Shown: positions 1-9,776, counted from the stretch's first letter. The stretch: 64,000 nt of DNA from Candidatus Enterococcus courvalinii (GCF_017315945.1 NZ_JAFLWI010000006.1:124001-188000); one strand, 5' to 3'. The notes: generated from the letters alone by a model not told the origin. Made by a program: numbers and translations.

Positions 1-19
1 TGCTTAGGAGGATAAGCAC

Positions 20-2221
20 ATGTTGAATAAAACAATCCGGCAACTGCAGGCAAAATTAGGAAAAGCGTTTTTGCCCTTGCTGTTAGCTGTGTTTTTTGTG
101 ATCATTTGTGGGGTGACTTTTAGTAGTGTCAAACAAAAAGCAAATGATTTTAGAGAAGGACAAGTAGCTGAAGAAAGTATTCGTGCAACCAAAACGATTG
201 AGAATACAGAAGAGACCGAGCAAAAGAGAAAGTTGGCAGCCGAAGCAGTCACACCAGAGTATACCTATCAGCAAGATTTAGCAGCCGATCAAAATGATCG
301 AATCAAGCAATTATTTGATTTGATCAATAAAACAAATGAGGCAATCGATAAGGCATATGATGAGAAAGTCAAAAAGGCCAGTGATGATGCGAATATTCCT
401 AAACCAACGATTGATGAAAGAATTGCAGCATTAAAGAAGAATTTCGAAACAGTAAACGTAGAAGATGTTGCATTTTATCAAAAGTTACCTAGTAATTTTT
501 ACACGCTCATTTTCGGTATGACGGAAGATGAATTGTTGACTGTTCGTGATGAAAGTCTGAAATTGATCGATGAACAAATGAGTAAGCAAGTGAGAGAAAG
601 CGATGTTGACACCTTTAAGCAAGAAGCGCAAGATAAAATCCAATATCTCAATGTCACTTCTGCGCAACAACAAGTATTGAATTATTTAGTAGATCAAGGA
701 ATTGTAGTAAATGATGTGCTTAATGAGAAGAAGACAGAAGAACTAAAAGCGACCGCACGTGAAGCTGTTCAGCCAGTAATGATTTTCCAAGGAGAGATCA
801 TTGTACGTGAAGGGAATCAAATTGATGCAGCTGCAATGAAAAAATTGGAATTGTTGGGATTGACCAATCAAACAACTTCGATCTTTCCGTTAGTTGCAAT
901 GATTTTGGCCGTGCTTTTACAGATTATTGTCTTAGGCTATAATTCATTGCAATTCCATGACTCAGAGAAACGGACAGAATATGTCTTATTTTATGTCACA
1001 GCGATGTCTTTGAGCATTATTATGATGAAGTTTTTCCAATTATTCCAAACAGAACAAGCAACTTATATCCCGCTGTTTTACCCAGCGGCGTTTACACCAC
1101 TGGTCTTAAATTTCTTCCTTAATCGAAGAGCGGGGATTGTGGCGGCACTTTTCCAAGCTGTATCAGCGTTATTTATCTATTATGGTTCTATTGGGACAAA
1201 TACCTTAACTGTGTTATTAGTTTCCTATCTATTTTCGGGTTTGATGGGGACGATTGTTCGCCGACAACGAATTTCTGAACAAGGTATGCCCGCTGTTTTA
1301 TGGGTAATTGTCTTCCCAACACTGATGAATATTATTTTGATTGTTTATCAAGGTATGAGTTTTAGTGATGGAACGACTTGGTTGACTTTGGTTTGTGGAG
1401 TAACTGGTGCATTGTTATCTTTCTTACTAACAATGGGGTTACATCCTTACATTGAGTTGATGGTGACAGATGATAGTGTGATCATCTTAAATGAGTTGAG
1501 CAATCCAAATCATCCATTATTGAAACAATTGCTAGAAGAAGCGCCAGGTACCTATCACCATAGTATGATGGTGGCTAATCTAAGTGCAAATGCGGTAGCA
1601 GAAATCGGTGGCCGTTCGTTATTAACTCGAGTGGCTTGTTATTATCATGATATTGGAAAAATCAAACATGCTAGTTTTTTTGTTGAAAATTTACCTTCTG
1701 GTGCGGAAAATCCACATAACTTCCTGTTACCAGAAGATAGTAAACAAATTATTTTTGGTCATGTGACAGATGGTGCTAAAATTCTAGAAGAATATGGTAT
1801 GCCTGAAATGGTCATTGATATTTGTCATCAACATCACGGAACAACGTTGATGCGGTATTTCTATGTAAAAGCAAAAGAACGTAACCCAGAAGTCACAGAG
1901 GAACAGTTCCGTTATCCAGGACCGAAACCACAAACAAGAGAAGCCGGAATCGTCAATATTGCTGATAGCTGTGAAGCAGCTGTCCGTGCAATGGATCATC
2001 CAACTGGCGAAAAAATCGAACAATTTGTTCATAATTTGATTGCAGAACGTATTACAGATGGTCAACTAGACGAAACTGGTTTGACATTGAAAGAAATTCG
2101 TAAAGTAGAGAAATCGTTGATCAGTGGATTAAGTAGTACATTCCACTCTCGAATCAAGTACCCAAAAATGAAATCAGAAGCTGAAAAATTAAAAGAAGAA
2201 CAAGCACAAACACAAGAATAA
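20..2221 (+). CDS. pgpH: Cyclic-di-AMP phosphodiesterase, 7TM-HD family (PgpH/YqfF)
   Basis: This 733-aa membrane protein should hydrolyse cyclic di-AMP to pApA in the cytoplasm. An N-terminal membrane anchor (residues about 17-40) is followed by a long extracytoplasmic 7TMR-HDED region (about 45-285), then about seven hydrophobic helices (about 290-480) and a cytosolic HD domain from about 510. The HD signature is visible as YHHSMM and then YYHDIGK, with a further HQHHGT, giving the His/Asp metal ligands. Length and domain order fit the PgpH family. The start ATG follows a strong AGGAGG. It heads the pgpH-ybeY-dgkA-era-recO cluster typical of Firmicutes, where phoH usually lies just upstream, outside this window. 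Family assignment is secure; c-di-AMP specificity is inferred from the family. Confidence 0.95.
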   Translation: MLNKTIRQLQAKLGKAFLPLLLAVFFVIICGVTFSSVKQKANDFREGQVAEESIRATKTIENTEETEQKRKLAAEAVTPEYTYQQDLAADQNDRIKQLFDLINKTNEAIDKAYDEKVKKASDDANIPKPTIDERIAALKKNFETVNVEDVAFYQKLPSNFYTLIFGMTEDELLTVRDESLKLIDEQMSKQVRESDVDTFKQEAQDKIQYLNVTSAQQQVLNYLVDQGIVVNDVLNEKKTEELKATAREAVQPVMIFQGEIIVREGNQIDAAAMKKLELLGLTNQTTSIFPLVAMILAVLLQIIVLGYNSLQFHDSEKRTEYVLFYVTAMSLSIIMMKFFQLFQTEQATYIPLFYPAAFTPLVLNFFLNRRAGIVAALFQAVSALFIYYGSIGTNTLTVLLVSYLFSGLMGTIVRRQRISEQGMPAVLWVIVFPTLMNIILIVYQGMSFSDGTTWLTLVCGVTGALLSFLLTMGLHPYIELMVTDDSVIILNELSNPNHPLLKQLLEEAPGTYHHSMMVANLSANAVAEIGGRSLLTRVACYYHDIGKIKHASFFVENLPSGAENPHNFLLPEDSKQIIFGHVTDGAKILEEYGMPEMVIDICHQHHGTTLMRYFYVKAKERNPEVTEEQFRYPGPKPQTREAGIVNIADSCEAAVRAMDHPTGEKIEQFVHNLIAERITDGQLDETGLTLKEIRKVEKSLISGLSSTFHSRIKYPKMKSEAEKLKEEQAQTQE

Positions 2222-2255
2222 TCTAAAAAGTGAGTAAAGAAAGAAGCGATGACTA

Positions 2256-2732
2256 ATGGATATTACATTCATGGACGAAACAAACAAAGTATCTGAGGAG
2301 AAGATGCAAGAAATCAATGAACTACTCCAGTTTGCAGCTGATTATTTAAAACTACCTGAGGAAACAGAAATGTCGGTGACTTTCATGGACAATGATGCGA
2401 TTCAAGTAATCAATCGTGATTATCGAGGGAAAGATGCGCCAACCGATGTCATCAGTTTCGCTTTAGAAGAAGAAGGCGAAGATGAAATTCCAGTTATTTT
2501 TGAAGATGGTGAGAATCCAATGCCGCGTGTTCTTGGCGATATCATGATCTCAATTGAACGCGCTGCAGAACAAGCCGAGTCCTATGGCCATTCATACGAT
2601 CGTGAATTAGGTTTCTTAGCAGTACATGGTTTCTTACACATTAATGGGTATGATCACATGACACCTGAAGACGAAAAAGAAATGTTTGGGTTACAGAAAG
2701 AGATCTTGGATGCTTATGGACTTAAAAGATAA
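2256..2732 (+). CDS. ybeY: Endoribonuclease YbeY (rRNA maturation factor)
   Basis: The 158-aa protein is a YbeY-type metal-dependent endoribonuclease used in 16S rRNA 3'-end maturation and ribosome quality control. The zinc-binding signature HGFLHINGYDH (about residues 124-134) has all three histidines, and the upstream segment DAPTDVISFALEE is the conserved YbeY core. Length is normal. It lies 34 bp after pgpH and overlaps the start of dgkA, so the three genes are probably translated from one message. Assignment is confident. Confidence 0.96.
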   Translation: MDITFMDETNKVSEEKMQEINELLQFAADYLKLPEETEMSVTFMDNDAIQVINRDYRGKDAPTDVISFALEEEGEDEIPVIFEDGENPMPRVLGDIMISIERAAEQAESYGHSYDRELGFLAVHGFLHINGYDHMTPEDEKEMFGLQKEILDAYGLKR

Positions 2733-3108
2733 ACAGGTTGAAAAAAATAAACATTTCATGACTTCGGTGGAGTTTGCCATCCAAGGAGTAAAAACGGTTT
2801 TTGATGAAGAACGCAACATGAAAAAACATGTTGTGTTCGGCATCTTTGCATTGATTGCTGGCGCTTTTTTCCAGCTGAGTCAGAATGAATGGCTGTGGTT
2901 GTTTTTAGCTATTTTTTTAGTATGGATCGTTGAAATCTTAAACACTGTTTTTGAAAATGTTGTCGATATGTTTACGGACTTTCATTTTCATCCGATTGGA
3001 AAGAAAATCAAAGACATGGCTGCCGGCGCTGTTTTATTGACAGCTTGCTTTGCAGTGATCGTCGGTTTGATTTTATTCATTCCCAAAATCTATCAATTAT
3101 TTTTTTAA
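2716..3108 (+). CDS. dgkA: Diacylglycerol / undecaprenol kinase (DgkA family)
   Basis: This small integral membrane protein of about 130 aa belongs to the prokaryotic diacylglycerol kinase family; in Gram-positives these act mainly as undecaprenol kinases that recycle the cell-wall lipid carrier. Three hydrophobic helices are visible, and the signature WIVEILNTVFENVVD with the following KDMAAGAV carries the conserved Glu/Asn catalytic residues. The start is uncertain: ATG at 2710 or 2716, both inside the last codons of ybeY with AAAGAGAT upstream; 2716 is chosen because MDLKDKQ looks like the usual start of the family. The overlap implies translational coupling with ybeY. Confidence 0.9.
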   Translation: MDLKDKQVEKNKHFMTSVEFAIQGVKTVFDEERNMKKHVVFGIFALIAGAFFQLSQNEWLWLFLAIFLVWIVEILNTVFENVVDMFTDFHFHPIGKKIKDMAAGAVLLTACFAVIVGLILFIPKIYQLFF

Positions 3109-3126
3109 AGAAAAAGGAGAAACCAT

Positions 3127-4026
3127 ATGCCAGAACATAAATCAGGATTTGTTGCCATTGTTGGACGCCCTAACGTTGGGAAGTCAACTCTTTTGAATCG
3201 CATCGTTGGTCAAAAAATTGCTATCATGAGTGACAAAGCACAAACAACTCGAAACAAGATTCAAGGTGTTTATACGACACCAGAAGCACAACTGATTTTT
3301 ATTGATACACCAGGGATTCATAAACCAAAACATCGCTTGGGTGACTTTATGGTGGAGGCGGCTTACAGTGCATTGAAAGAAGTCGATGCTGTATTGTTTA
3401 TGATCAGTGCGGATCAAAAACGAGGACGTGGAGATGATTTTATTATTGAACGACTAAAGAATGTGACATCACCTGTTTATTTAGTAATCAATAAAATTGA
3501 TAAAATCCATCCAGATGAGTTGCTAAGTATTATTGAAGATTATTCTTCACAGATGCCATTTGCTCAAGTAGTGCCAATTTCTGCAACTGAGGGAAACAAT
3601 GTGGATCGTTTGATGGAAACCTTAGTAGATGAAATGCCCGAAGGCCCGCAGTATTTTCCAGAAGATCAAATAACGGATCATCCAGAATATTTTGTTGTTT
3701 CAGAATTGATTCGAGAAAAAGTTCTTGTATTGACTCGTGATGAAGTCCCTCATTCCGTAGCAGTCGTTGTTGATTCGATGAAACGCAATGAGAATGATAA
3801 AATCCAAATCCAAGCAACCATCATTGTTGAACGTGATAGCCAAAAAGGAATCATCATTGGCAAAGGTGGAAAAATGTTGAAGCAAATCGGTACAAAAGCG
3901 CGTAAAGATATTGAAAGCTTACTAGGCGATAAAGTTTTCTTGGAACTATGGGTAAAAGTTCAAAAGGATTGGCGTGATAAAAAAGTCTATCTCCAAGACT
4001 TTGGTTACCGTAAAGACGAATATTAA
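3127..4026 (+). CDS. era: GTPase Era
   Basis: Era is a GTPase that binds 16S rRNA and helps assemble the 30S subunit. The 299-aa product shows the G1 motif GRPNVGKST (about residues 12-20), switch motifs, G3 DTPG, G4 NKID, and a C-terminal KH RNA-binding domain with [11 protein letters not shown] (about 241-251). Length is standard. It sits 18 bp after dgkA behind AAAGGAG and is followed by a hairpin with a T tract, so it probably ends one transcription unit while recO begins close behind. Confidence 0.97.
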   Translation: MPEHKSGFVAIVGRPNVGKSTLLNRIVGQKIAIMSDKAQTTRNKIQGVYTTPEAQLIFIDTPGIHKPKHRLGDFMVEAAYSALKEVDAVLFMISADQKRGRGDDFIIERLKNVTSPVYLVINKIDKIHPDELLSIIEDYSSQMPFAQVVPISATEGNNVDRLMETLVDEMPEGPQYFPEDQITDHPEYFVVSELIREKVLVLTRDEVPHSVAVVVDSMKRNENDKIQIQATIIVERDSQKGIIIGKGGKMLKQIGTKARKDIESLLGDKVFLELWVKVQKDWRDKKVYLQDFGYRKDEY

Positions 4027-4043
4027 AATCAGTAAAAAGAACG

Positions 4044-4086
4044 GATCTGGACAGGTAGCAATACTTTTTCCAGATTTCTTTTTTTG
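4044..4086 (+). terminator. Probable intrinsic terminator after era
   Basis: GATCTGG pairs with CCAGATTTC across a loop of about 20 nt, followed by a run of T residues that directly precedes the recO ribosome-binding site. The long loop makes this a weak terminator at best, so some read-through into recO is likely. Confidence 0.5.
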
Positions 4087-4100
4087 AGGAGGGGAATCGA

Positions 4101-4961
4101 TTGAGTCAATTGGTTGAATCAAAAGGTTTGATTATTTCTAGTAGAAATTACAAAGAAAAAGATAAACTGGTCAAGATTTTTACAGAATCAGCGGGAAAAA
4201 TGATGTTTTATGTCAAAGGCATCCATCGACAAAATCAACCATTAGCGCCTGCTATTCGACCATTTACTCAAGCTGTTTATATTGGCACGTTTAAAAGTGA
4301 TGGTCTATCTTTTATTACGAGCGTCAAAGATGTTCATGCCTATCGTAAAATTCAAGAAGATATTTTTTTGAGTGGTTACGGGACTTATTTGTTGAGTTTG
4401 GTTGATGCAGCAATTGAAGATCATCAATATGATCCAAATCTTTTTCATTTTACGCAACAAGCGTTGGAAAGAATGGATCAAGGAGATGATGCAGAAATTA
4501 TCACCAATATTTTTGAAATCCAAATCTTACAACGATTTGGGATTGCACCTGTTTGGACACATTGTGCGATCTGCGGTGAAACGCAAGGAAAATTTGATTA
4601 TTCTTCAAAATATGGGGGTGTGATTTGCGAACGTCATTGGCCACTTGACCAAAGAAGATATCATGCGGATCCTCGAGCTGTTTATTTTGCACGTATGTTT
4701 TCTGCTATTTCTTATGAAAGAATCAATGGCATCCATTTAAAAGAAGACACAAAACAAGCAATTCGCCAATTGATTGATCAACTTTATGAGGAATATGTGG
4801 GCATTCATCTTAAAAGTAAGAAGTTTATTGATCAAATGAAATCATGGGAACATGTGCTCAAACCATTAGAGAAAAAGGGTGATCCTTCAGCAACTGAACA
4901 AGAAAAAGGAGAGACAGAGTCCGAGACAGCTTTGCCAGCTGATCCGACAGAAAACGAGTGA
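4101..4961 (+). CDS. recO: DNA repair protein RecO
   Basis: RecO works with RecF and RecR to load RecA at single-strand gaps. The 286-aa product has the N-terminal OB fold (about residues 1-80, starting with ESKGLIISSRNYKEKDKLVKI in the usual position), a helical domain, and a zinc-binding module in which CAICG (about 155) and a later C-E-R-H are visible. The C-terminal 30 residues are a low-complexity Glu/Thr/Ser tail that varies between species. TTG is chosen as the start because GAGGAGGGG lies at the right distance and no ATG precedes the conserved N-terminus. Confidence 0.95.
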   Translation: MSQLVESKGLIISSRNYKEKDKLVKIFTESAGKMMFYVKGIHRQNQPLAPAIRPFTQAVYIGTFKSDGLSFITSVKDVHAYRKIQEDIFLSGYGTYLLSLVDAAIEDHQYDPNLFHFTQQALERMDQGDDAEIITNIFEIQILQRFGIAPVWTHCAICGETQGKFDYSSKYGGVICERHWPLDQRRYHADPRAVYFARMFSAISYERINGIHLKEDTKQAIRQLIDQLYEEYVGIHLKSKKFIDQMKSWEHVLKPLEKKGDPSATEQEKGETESETALPADPTENE

Positions 4962-5006
4962 GCTAAGCAAACGAAGAGGATAAATTTAAGTGGTCATCAA
5001 AAAAAT

Positions 5007-5036
5007 TTGACAAAAGAGTAACGAAACGGCTATTAT
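5007..5036 (+). promoter_or_regulatory. Promoter for the glyQS T-box transcript
   Basis: TTGACA (5007-5012) is separated by 18 bp from TATTAT (5031-5036). It lies just upstream of the T-box leader, after the recO stop codon, so glyQS has its own promoter. Confidence 0.7.
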
Positions 5037-5039
5037 TAA

Positions 5040-5245
5040 CCGTAGATAAAATAGTATGTTGATCAAGAAGAGTAAAAAATACGTGGGTAAAAGCGAGTTC
5101 GGGAGAGTGTGAGCCGAATACGATCGATTTTTGAAGTGGCGCTTGGGAGTACATGAAACGAAGCTGCCGAATATTTATTCGGAAGTAGGGTGGAACCGCG
5201 AATTTATTCGTCCCTATGTCTGTAATCAGACATAGGGACTTTTTG
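5040..5245 (+). promoter_or_regulatory. T-box riboswitch leader, glycine type
   Basis: The leader carries the diagnostic T-box sequence AGGGTGGAACCGCG (5187-5200), a Stem I region with an AGAGTA-type element and an AAGCGAG segment, and an intrinsic terminator whose arms are 5210-5220 and 5229-5239 followed by T residues. The TGGA in the bulge complements the UCCA end expected for tRNA-Gly with discriminator U. Uncharged tRNA-Gly should stabilise the antiterminator and let RNA polymerase reach glyQS. The specifier codon was not assigned with certainty. The context (glyQ and glyS downstream) supports glycine. Confidence 0.92.
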
Positions 5246-5266
5246 TATTTTTAGGAGGAAATCAAG

Positions 5267-5509
5267 ATGCAATTTGACATGGAAATTCCGGCAACAGAGT
5301 TTAAAGAAAATCAAATCAAAGTTCTTTCAAGTGTCTCATTAGCAGTCAGTGTTGTTGATGACCAAGAACAAGTGAAAGAAAGCTTTACCACCAGACCAGA
5401 AGAAACGATTTATTCAATTGCTGCACAATTAGCTGAGACAGACGTTGTTCATGTGAAGTTGATTCCAGGTTCAGTCGTCGCATTTTATCCAGTCGTGCAA
5501 GCTTTGTAA
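5267..5509 (+). CDS. Uncharacterised 80-aa protein between the glycine T-box and glyQ
   Basis: The ORF begins with ATG after a strong AGGAGG at a good distance from the T-box terminator, and ends 22 bp before glyQ, so it would be read only when the T-box antiterminates. The product is 80 aa, soluble, acidic and without membrane segments or metal-binding motifs; its sequence alternates short beta-like stretches (KVLSSVSLAVSVVDD, HVKLIPGSVVAFYPVV). I do not recognise the family. The ribosome-binding site, codon use and position argue that it is translated; a role linked to glycine or translation is a guess from position only. Confidence 0.75.
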   Translation: MQFDMEIPATEFKENQIKVLSSVSLAVSVVDDQEQVKESFTTRPEETIYSIAAQLAETDVVHVKLIPGSVVAFYPVVQAL

Positions 5510-5531
5510 GAAATGAAAGGGGTACTATACT

Positions 5532-6449
5532 ATGAGCAAAAAATTAAGCGTTCAAGACATGATTTTAACATTACAAAAATTTTGGGCATCAAATGGTTGT
5601 ATGCTAATGCAAGCCTATGACACAGAAAAAGGTGCCGGAACAATGAGTCCTTATACATTTTTACGTGCCATTGGACCAGAACCTTGGAATGCGGCTTATG
5701 TGGAACCTTCACGTCGTCCAGCAGATGGTCGTTACGGTGAAAACCCAAACCGTTTGTATCAACATCATCAATTTCAAGTAGTAATGAAGCCTTCACCAGA
5801 AAATATCCAAGAATTATATTTAGAAAGTTTGCGTTTATTAGGAGTCGACCCACTGGAACACGATATTCGATTCGTTGAAGATAACTGGGAAAATCCTTCA
5901 ATGGGTTGCGCCGGTGTTGGTTGGGAAGTTTGGTTAGATGGAATGGAAATCACACAATTTACGTATTTCCAACAAGTAGGTGGCTTGCCTTGTAAACCAG
6001 TGACTTCAGAAATCACTTACGGCTTAGAACGTTTAGCATCTTATATTCAAGAAGTGGAAAGTGTCTATGATCTTGAATGGTCAGCAGGTGTAAAATATGG
6101 TGAGATTTTCAAACAACCTGAATATGAACACTCAAAATATTCATTTGAAGTCAGTGACCAAGAATTATTGTTACAAAATTTTGATCGTTTTGAAAAAGAA
6201 GCGAATCGTTGTATTGATGAAAACCTTGTTCATCCAGCATATGATTATATTTTAAAATGTAGCCACACATTTAATTTACTTGATGCGCGTGGTGCTGTTT
6301 CAGTTACAGAACGTGCTGGATACCTTTCTCGAATCCGAAATATGGCTCGCGCTGTAGCGAAAATCTTTGTTGCAGAACGTGAAAAATTAGGGTTCCCACT
6401 ATTGAACAAGAACACAGCAAATCCAGAAACAGTTAAGGAGGCTGAATAA
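5532..6449 (+). CDS. glyQ: Glycine-tRNA ligase alpha subunit
   Basis: GlyQ is the catalytic subunit of the bacterial alpha2beta2 glycyl-tRNA synthetase, joining glycine to tRNA-Gly. The 305-aa product has normal length and shows the class II features [23 protein letters not shown] and, further on, [21 protein letters not shown]. It is separated from glyS by one base and both are controlled by the upstream T-box. Confidence 0.98.
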   Translation: MSKKLSVQDMILTLQKFWASNGCMLMQAYDTEKGAGTMSPYTFLRAIGPEPWNAAYVEPSRRPADGRYGENPNRLYQHHQFQVVMKPSPENIQELYLESLRLLGVDPLEHDIRFVEDNWENPSMGCAGVGWEVWLDGMEITQFTYFQQVGGLPCKPVTSEITYGLERLASYIQEVESVYDLEWSAGVKYGEIFKQPEYEHSKYSFEVSDQELLLQNFDRFEKEANRCIDENLVHPAYDYILKCSHTFNLLDARGAVSVTERAGYLSRIRNMARAVAKIFVAEREKLGFPLLNKNTANPETVKEAE

Positions 6450-6450
6450 G

Positions 6451-8526
6451 ATGGCAAAAGACTTATTATTAGAAATTGGACTAGAAGAAATGCCCGCTCA
6501 TGTAGTAACACCAAGCATGAAGCAACTAGAAGAAAAAACAGCAAAATTTTTAGATGAACATCAATTAACTTATGATTCAATCGAAACATTCTCAACACCG
6601 CGCCGTTTAGCAATCAAAGTAATAAATGTTCCTGAGCGCCAAGCAGATAGTGAAGAAGAAATCAAAGGACCTGCCAAAAAAATCGCATTAGATGCTGATG
6701 GCAATTGGTCAAAAGCAGCTGAAGGATTCGTTCGTGGGCAAGGACTAACAACAGATGATATTACTTTTAGAGAGTTAAAAGATGTGGAATATGTTTATGT
6801 GACAAAATACACGCACGGAAAACCTGCAATTGAAGTTTTAGCTGGGTTGGCAGATGTAATTAAAAGTTTAACTTTCCCTGTAACAATGCATTGGGCAAAT
6901 TTTGATTTTGAATATATTCGTCCAATTCATTGGATCGTTGCTTTGTTAGATGATGAAGTCATTCCATTTAGTGTGTTAGATGTTGAAACAGGGCGTGCTT
7001 CTCGTGGACACCGTTTCTTGGGAGAATCAATCACTTTTGAGCATGCAAAAGAATATGAAGAAAAATTGAAGGAGCAATTTGTTATTGCTTCACCACAAAA
7101 AAGAGAAGCAATGATTGTTAGTCAAGCACAGAAATTAGCAGAAAAAAATCATTGGGTAATTGATTTAGATCCAGAATTGCTTGAAGAAGTAAATAACTTG
7201 GTCGAATATCCAACTGTTTTTGCTGGTGATTTTGAAGAAAAATATCTTTCTGTACCAGAAGAAGTCTTGGTAACTTCAATGAAAGAGCACCAACGTTACT
7301 TTGAAGTTCGAAATGACCAAGGAATGTTATTACCTCACTTTATTTCCGCTCGTAATGGAGATGCAGTCAAATTAGACAACGTTATTAAAGGAAATCAAAA
7401 AGTATTGACTGCACGTTTAGAAGATGCTGAATTTTTCTACAATGAGGATAAGAAAGTTTCAATCGCAGAAGACGTAGAAAAACTGAAATCAGTTACTTTC
7501 CATGAAAAAATCGGTAGCATTTATGAAAAAATGCAACGTGTTCAAATTGCTGCCCGCATTATTGGAGAAGAAGTCGGTTTGTCTGAAGCAGAATTAACAG
7601 ACCTTCAACGTGCTGCTGAAATTTATAAATTTGATTTAGTGACGAATATGGTTGGTGAATTCCCTGAGTTACAAGGAATCATGGGTGAAAAATATGCGTT
7701 ACTTGAAGGTGAAAAACCTGCTGTTGCGAAAGCAATTCGTGAACACTATATGCCAATTTCAAGCGAAGGCGAACTACCAGAATCAGTCATTGGTTCTGTC
7801 TTAGCTGTTGCAGACAAGTTAGATAGCATCTTTTCTTTCTTCGCCGTAGGAATGGTACCAAGTGGATCAAACGATCCATATGCTTTGCGTCGCCAAGCAT
7901 ATGGTGTGGTTCGCATCGTTGAAGCGAAAGGATGGAGCTTCCCGTTAGCTAAATTACAAGAAGTGATTGATGCAGAAATCAGCAAAGATCTAACACGTTT
8001 TGGCATTGACTTAACAAGTGGTCAAGGCGAAGTTCTTTCATTTATCAAAGGACGTCTACGTCAATTGTTAGTCACGAAAGAAATTCGTCATGATGTGATT
8101 GACGCGGTATTGAATGCAGAACAAAAAGATCTAACAAAAGTCTTTAGTGCAGCACAATTATTCAAGGAGCACTTGAATGATGCGGATTTCAAACCATCAA
8201 TGGAAGCTTTGACGCGTGTCATCAACTTAGCGAAAAAAGCGGAAACAACAGAAGCTGGTGTGGTAGATCCAGCATTGTTTGAAAATGAAGCAGAAACAGC
8301 CTTGAATGAAGCAGTGAATGAGTTGAAAGCTAATTTTGCAACACAAACATTAGGTGAAAGCTATGAAAGCTTAGTTGAATTACGTCCATTGATTGAGCAA
8401 TACTTTGACGAAACAATGGTTATGGTAGAAGATCAAGCAGTACGTGCTAACCGTTTAACGCAATTGAAGGAAATTGCATTTATGGCATTGTCTTTGGCGA
8501 GCTTGGATAAGATCATGACAAAATAA
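6451..8526 (+). CDS. glyS: Glycine-tRNA ligase beta subunit
   Basis: GlyS is the beta subunit that binds tRNA for the GlyQ catalytic subunit. The 691-aa product opens with [15 protein letters not shown], the hallmark of the family, and contains an HD-like domain in the middle ([17 protein letters not shown] at about 470) and a C-terminal anticodon-binding helical region. Length is standard. Its TAA stop codon is embedded in the first copy of an intergenic repeat (AAATAAGGTTGTG). Confidence 0.98.
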   Translation: MAKDLLLEIGLEEMPAHVVTPSMKQLEEKTAKFLDEHQLTYDSIETFSTPRRLAIKVINVPERQADSEEEIKGPAKKIALDADGNWSKAAEGFVRGQGLTTDDITFRELKDVEYVYVTKYTHGKPAIEVLAGLADVIKSLTFPVTMHWANFDFEYIRPIHWIVALLDDEVIPFSVLDVETGRASRGHRFLGESITFEHAKEYEEKLKEQFVIASPQKREAMIVSQAQKLAEKNHWVIDLDPELLEEVNNLVEYPTVFAGDFEEKYLSVPEEVLVTSMKEHQRYFEVRNDQGMLLPHFISARNGDAVKLDNVIKGNQKVLTARLEDAEFFYNEDKKVSIAEDVEKLKSVTFHEKIGSIYEKMQRVQIAARIIGEEVGLSEAELTDLQRAAEIYKFDLVTNMVGEFPELQGIMGEKYALLEGEKPAVAKAIREHYMPISSEGELPESVIGSVLAVADKLDSIFSFFAVGMVPSGSNDPYALRRQAYGVVRIVEAKGWSFPLAKLQEVIDAEISKDLTRFGIDLTSGQGEVLSFIKGRLRQLLVTKEIRHDVIDAVLNAEQKDLTKVFSAAQLFKEHLNDADFKPSMEALTRVINLAKKAETTEAGVVDPALFENEAETALNEAVNELKANFATQTLGESYESLVELRPLIEQYFDETMVMVEDQAVRANRLTQLKEIAFMALSLASLDKIMTK

Positions 8527-8790
8527 GGTTGTGAAATTTAGGCTTATTTTGAAGGAGTTACTTCTTAAACACCGTGAATAAGGTTGTGGCACCAAGCGTT
8601 TAGCTTCGAAAAAATAATGAGTAACTAACAAAAATAGCGTTTCATATTTTTGGACAGTTATAAATTATTACGAGAAGTTGCTTGGGGAACACCGTGAATA
8701 AGGTTGTGGCACCAAGCGTTTAGCTTCGAAAAAAATAATGGGTGACTGATAAAAATAGCTTCTCATATTTTGAAGAGTGCCTATACTTTT
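8522..8790 (+). repeat. BOX-like intergenic repeat, locus 1 (three copies in tandem)
   Basis: Three head-to-tail copies of an element with the start AATAAGGTTGTGGCACCAAG and the end GCTTGGGGAACACCGTGAA. The middle copy (8581-8700) is complete, and the next copy begins exactly 120 bp later; the first and last are partial. Inside is a palindrome with arms ACAAAAATA and TATTTTTGG around GCGTTTCA, and the outer arms CCAAGCG...AGCTTC and GAAG...TTGCTTGG can pair, giving one long hairpin. Related elements lie at 29.6, 34.2, 41.5 and 56.9 kb. No ORF is present here. Confidence 0.85.
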
Positions 8791-8815
8791 TCAAAAGTAA
8801 ATAATGTTGTTAGAC

Positions 8816-8849
8816 CTGAGACAATGAAAATTGCCTCAGGTTTTTTGTA
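8816..8849 (+). terminator. Intrinsic terminator after glyS
   Basis: ACCTGAG and CTCAGGT pair, with inner CAAT and ATTG closing the stem, followed by TTTTTT. Confidence 0.85.
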
Positions 8850-8964
8850 TTTGAAGCTTTAATATCATCTGGTTTTTATCAACTGGTATCAGTCTGGTAC
8901 TTTTCTTAAATGAAAACAAATCCTTGATAATACGGATGATGAACTATTTTTTTGAAAAAAAGGT

Positions 8965-9012
8965 TTGACAAAAAAGAAAAATATTTTTATTCTTGTCATG
9001 TGGTTATAACCA
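8965..9012 (+). promoter_or_regulatory. Promoter and palindromic operator of the aga-type GntR gene
   Basis: A consensus promoter (TTGACA 8965-8970, 17-bp spacer, TATTCT 8988-8993) is followed at the expected transcription start by the perfect palindrome TGGTTATAACCA (9001-9012). GntR/HutC-family repressors bind sites of this TGGT-N-ACCA kind. Two further half-site-like copies (ACTGGTATCAG and TCTGGTAC) lie about 110-130 bp upstream, near 8878-8902. The arrangement suggests autorepression by the downstream GntR protein. Confidence 0.75.
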
Positions 9013-9032
9013 GTTAGAGAAAGGAAAAACAA

Positions 9033-9764
9033 ATGGAGAGCTCAGGAAAAGGAAAATCTTTATACTATCAACTTGTTGATGTATTAAAAGATCGAATCGA
9101 AACGCAGATGACAGCACATGATCAACTGCCATCTGAACGAGAATTATGTCAACATTACGGCGTCAGTCGTACGACTGTTCGTTTAGCTTTACAAGAGTTA
9201 GAAACATTAGGCTATATTTATCGTCGCCATGGTAAAGGAACATTTGTATCCGACTTATCTGTGAAGTCATCCAACTTAGCAGGCGCATATAGCTTTACAG
9301 AAGCAATGAAAGAATTAGGCAGAATACCTAAGACAGTTATTTTAGAATTTCGTCAAATGGAAGCAACAAAAAAAATCGCCCAAGCTTTGAATATAACGCT
9401 TGGTGAACCCGTGTTTAAAATCAAACGTTTACGTTTGGCAGATGCAGAACCATTGATGGTTGAACGTTCGTATTTACCAGTTAAATTATTTATGAATTTA
9501 GATTTACCGCTACTTGAGAGTAAACCCTTGTATGATGTTTTTTCACAAGATTACGATCAAATCGTCCAGTTTGCAGACGAAGAATTTTATGCAAGCATTG
9601 TACAAAAGAAAGATGCCGATTTATTACGCATCGCAGATAGTGCCCCTGTATTACATTTGATTCGGTCGACGTACAATCACAAAAATGAAATTATCGAATA
9701 TACAGACAGCGTTGCCAGAGCAGATCAGTTCCATTATAAAATTCGGCACGTGCGCAGTCATTAA
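9033..9764 (+). CDS. GntR/HutC-family transcriptional regulator of the amino-sugar operon
   Basis: The 243-aa protein has an N-terminal winged helix (about residues 8-75; QLPSERELCQHYGVSRTTVRLALQELE, YIYRRHGKGTFV) and a C-terminal UTRA effector domain (about 90-240), which in this family binds phosphorylated sugars. It lies 12 bp upstream of agaS and almost certainly controls the operon, probably sensing an amino-sugar phosphate. A palindromic operator sits at its own transcription start. The specific effector is inferred from neighbours. It resembles the AgaR2/NagR type rather than the DeoR-type AgaR of E. coli. Confidence 0.92.
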   Translation: MESSGKGKSLYYQLVDVLKDRIETQMTAHDQLPSERELCQHYGVSRTTVRLALQELETLGYIYRRHGKGTFVSDLSVKSSNLAGAYSFTEAMKELGRIPKTVILEFRQMEATKKIAQALNITLGEPVFKIKRLRLADAEPLMVERSYLPVKLFMNLDLPLLESKPLYDVFSQDYDQIVQFADEEFYASIVQKKDADLLRIADSAPVLHLIRSTYNHKNEIIEYTDSVARADQFHYKIRHVRSH

Positions 9765-9776
9765 GGAGGAAGTCAA

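Noticed and set aside
5530-5901. 123-aa minus-strand ORF over glyQ
   Set aside because: Shadow of a highly conserved synthetase gene; no ribosome-binding site or promoter, and the sense frame is certain.
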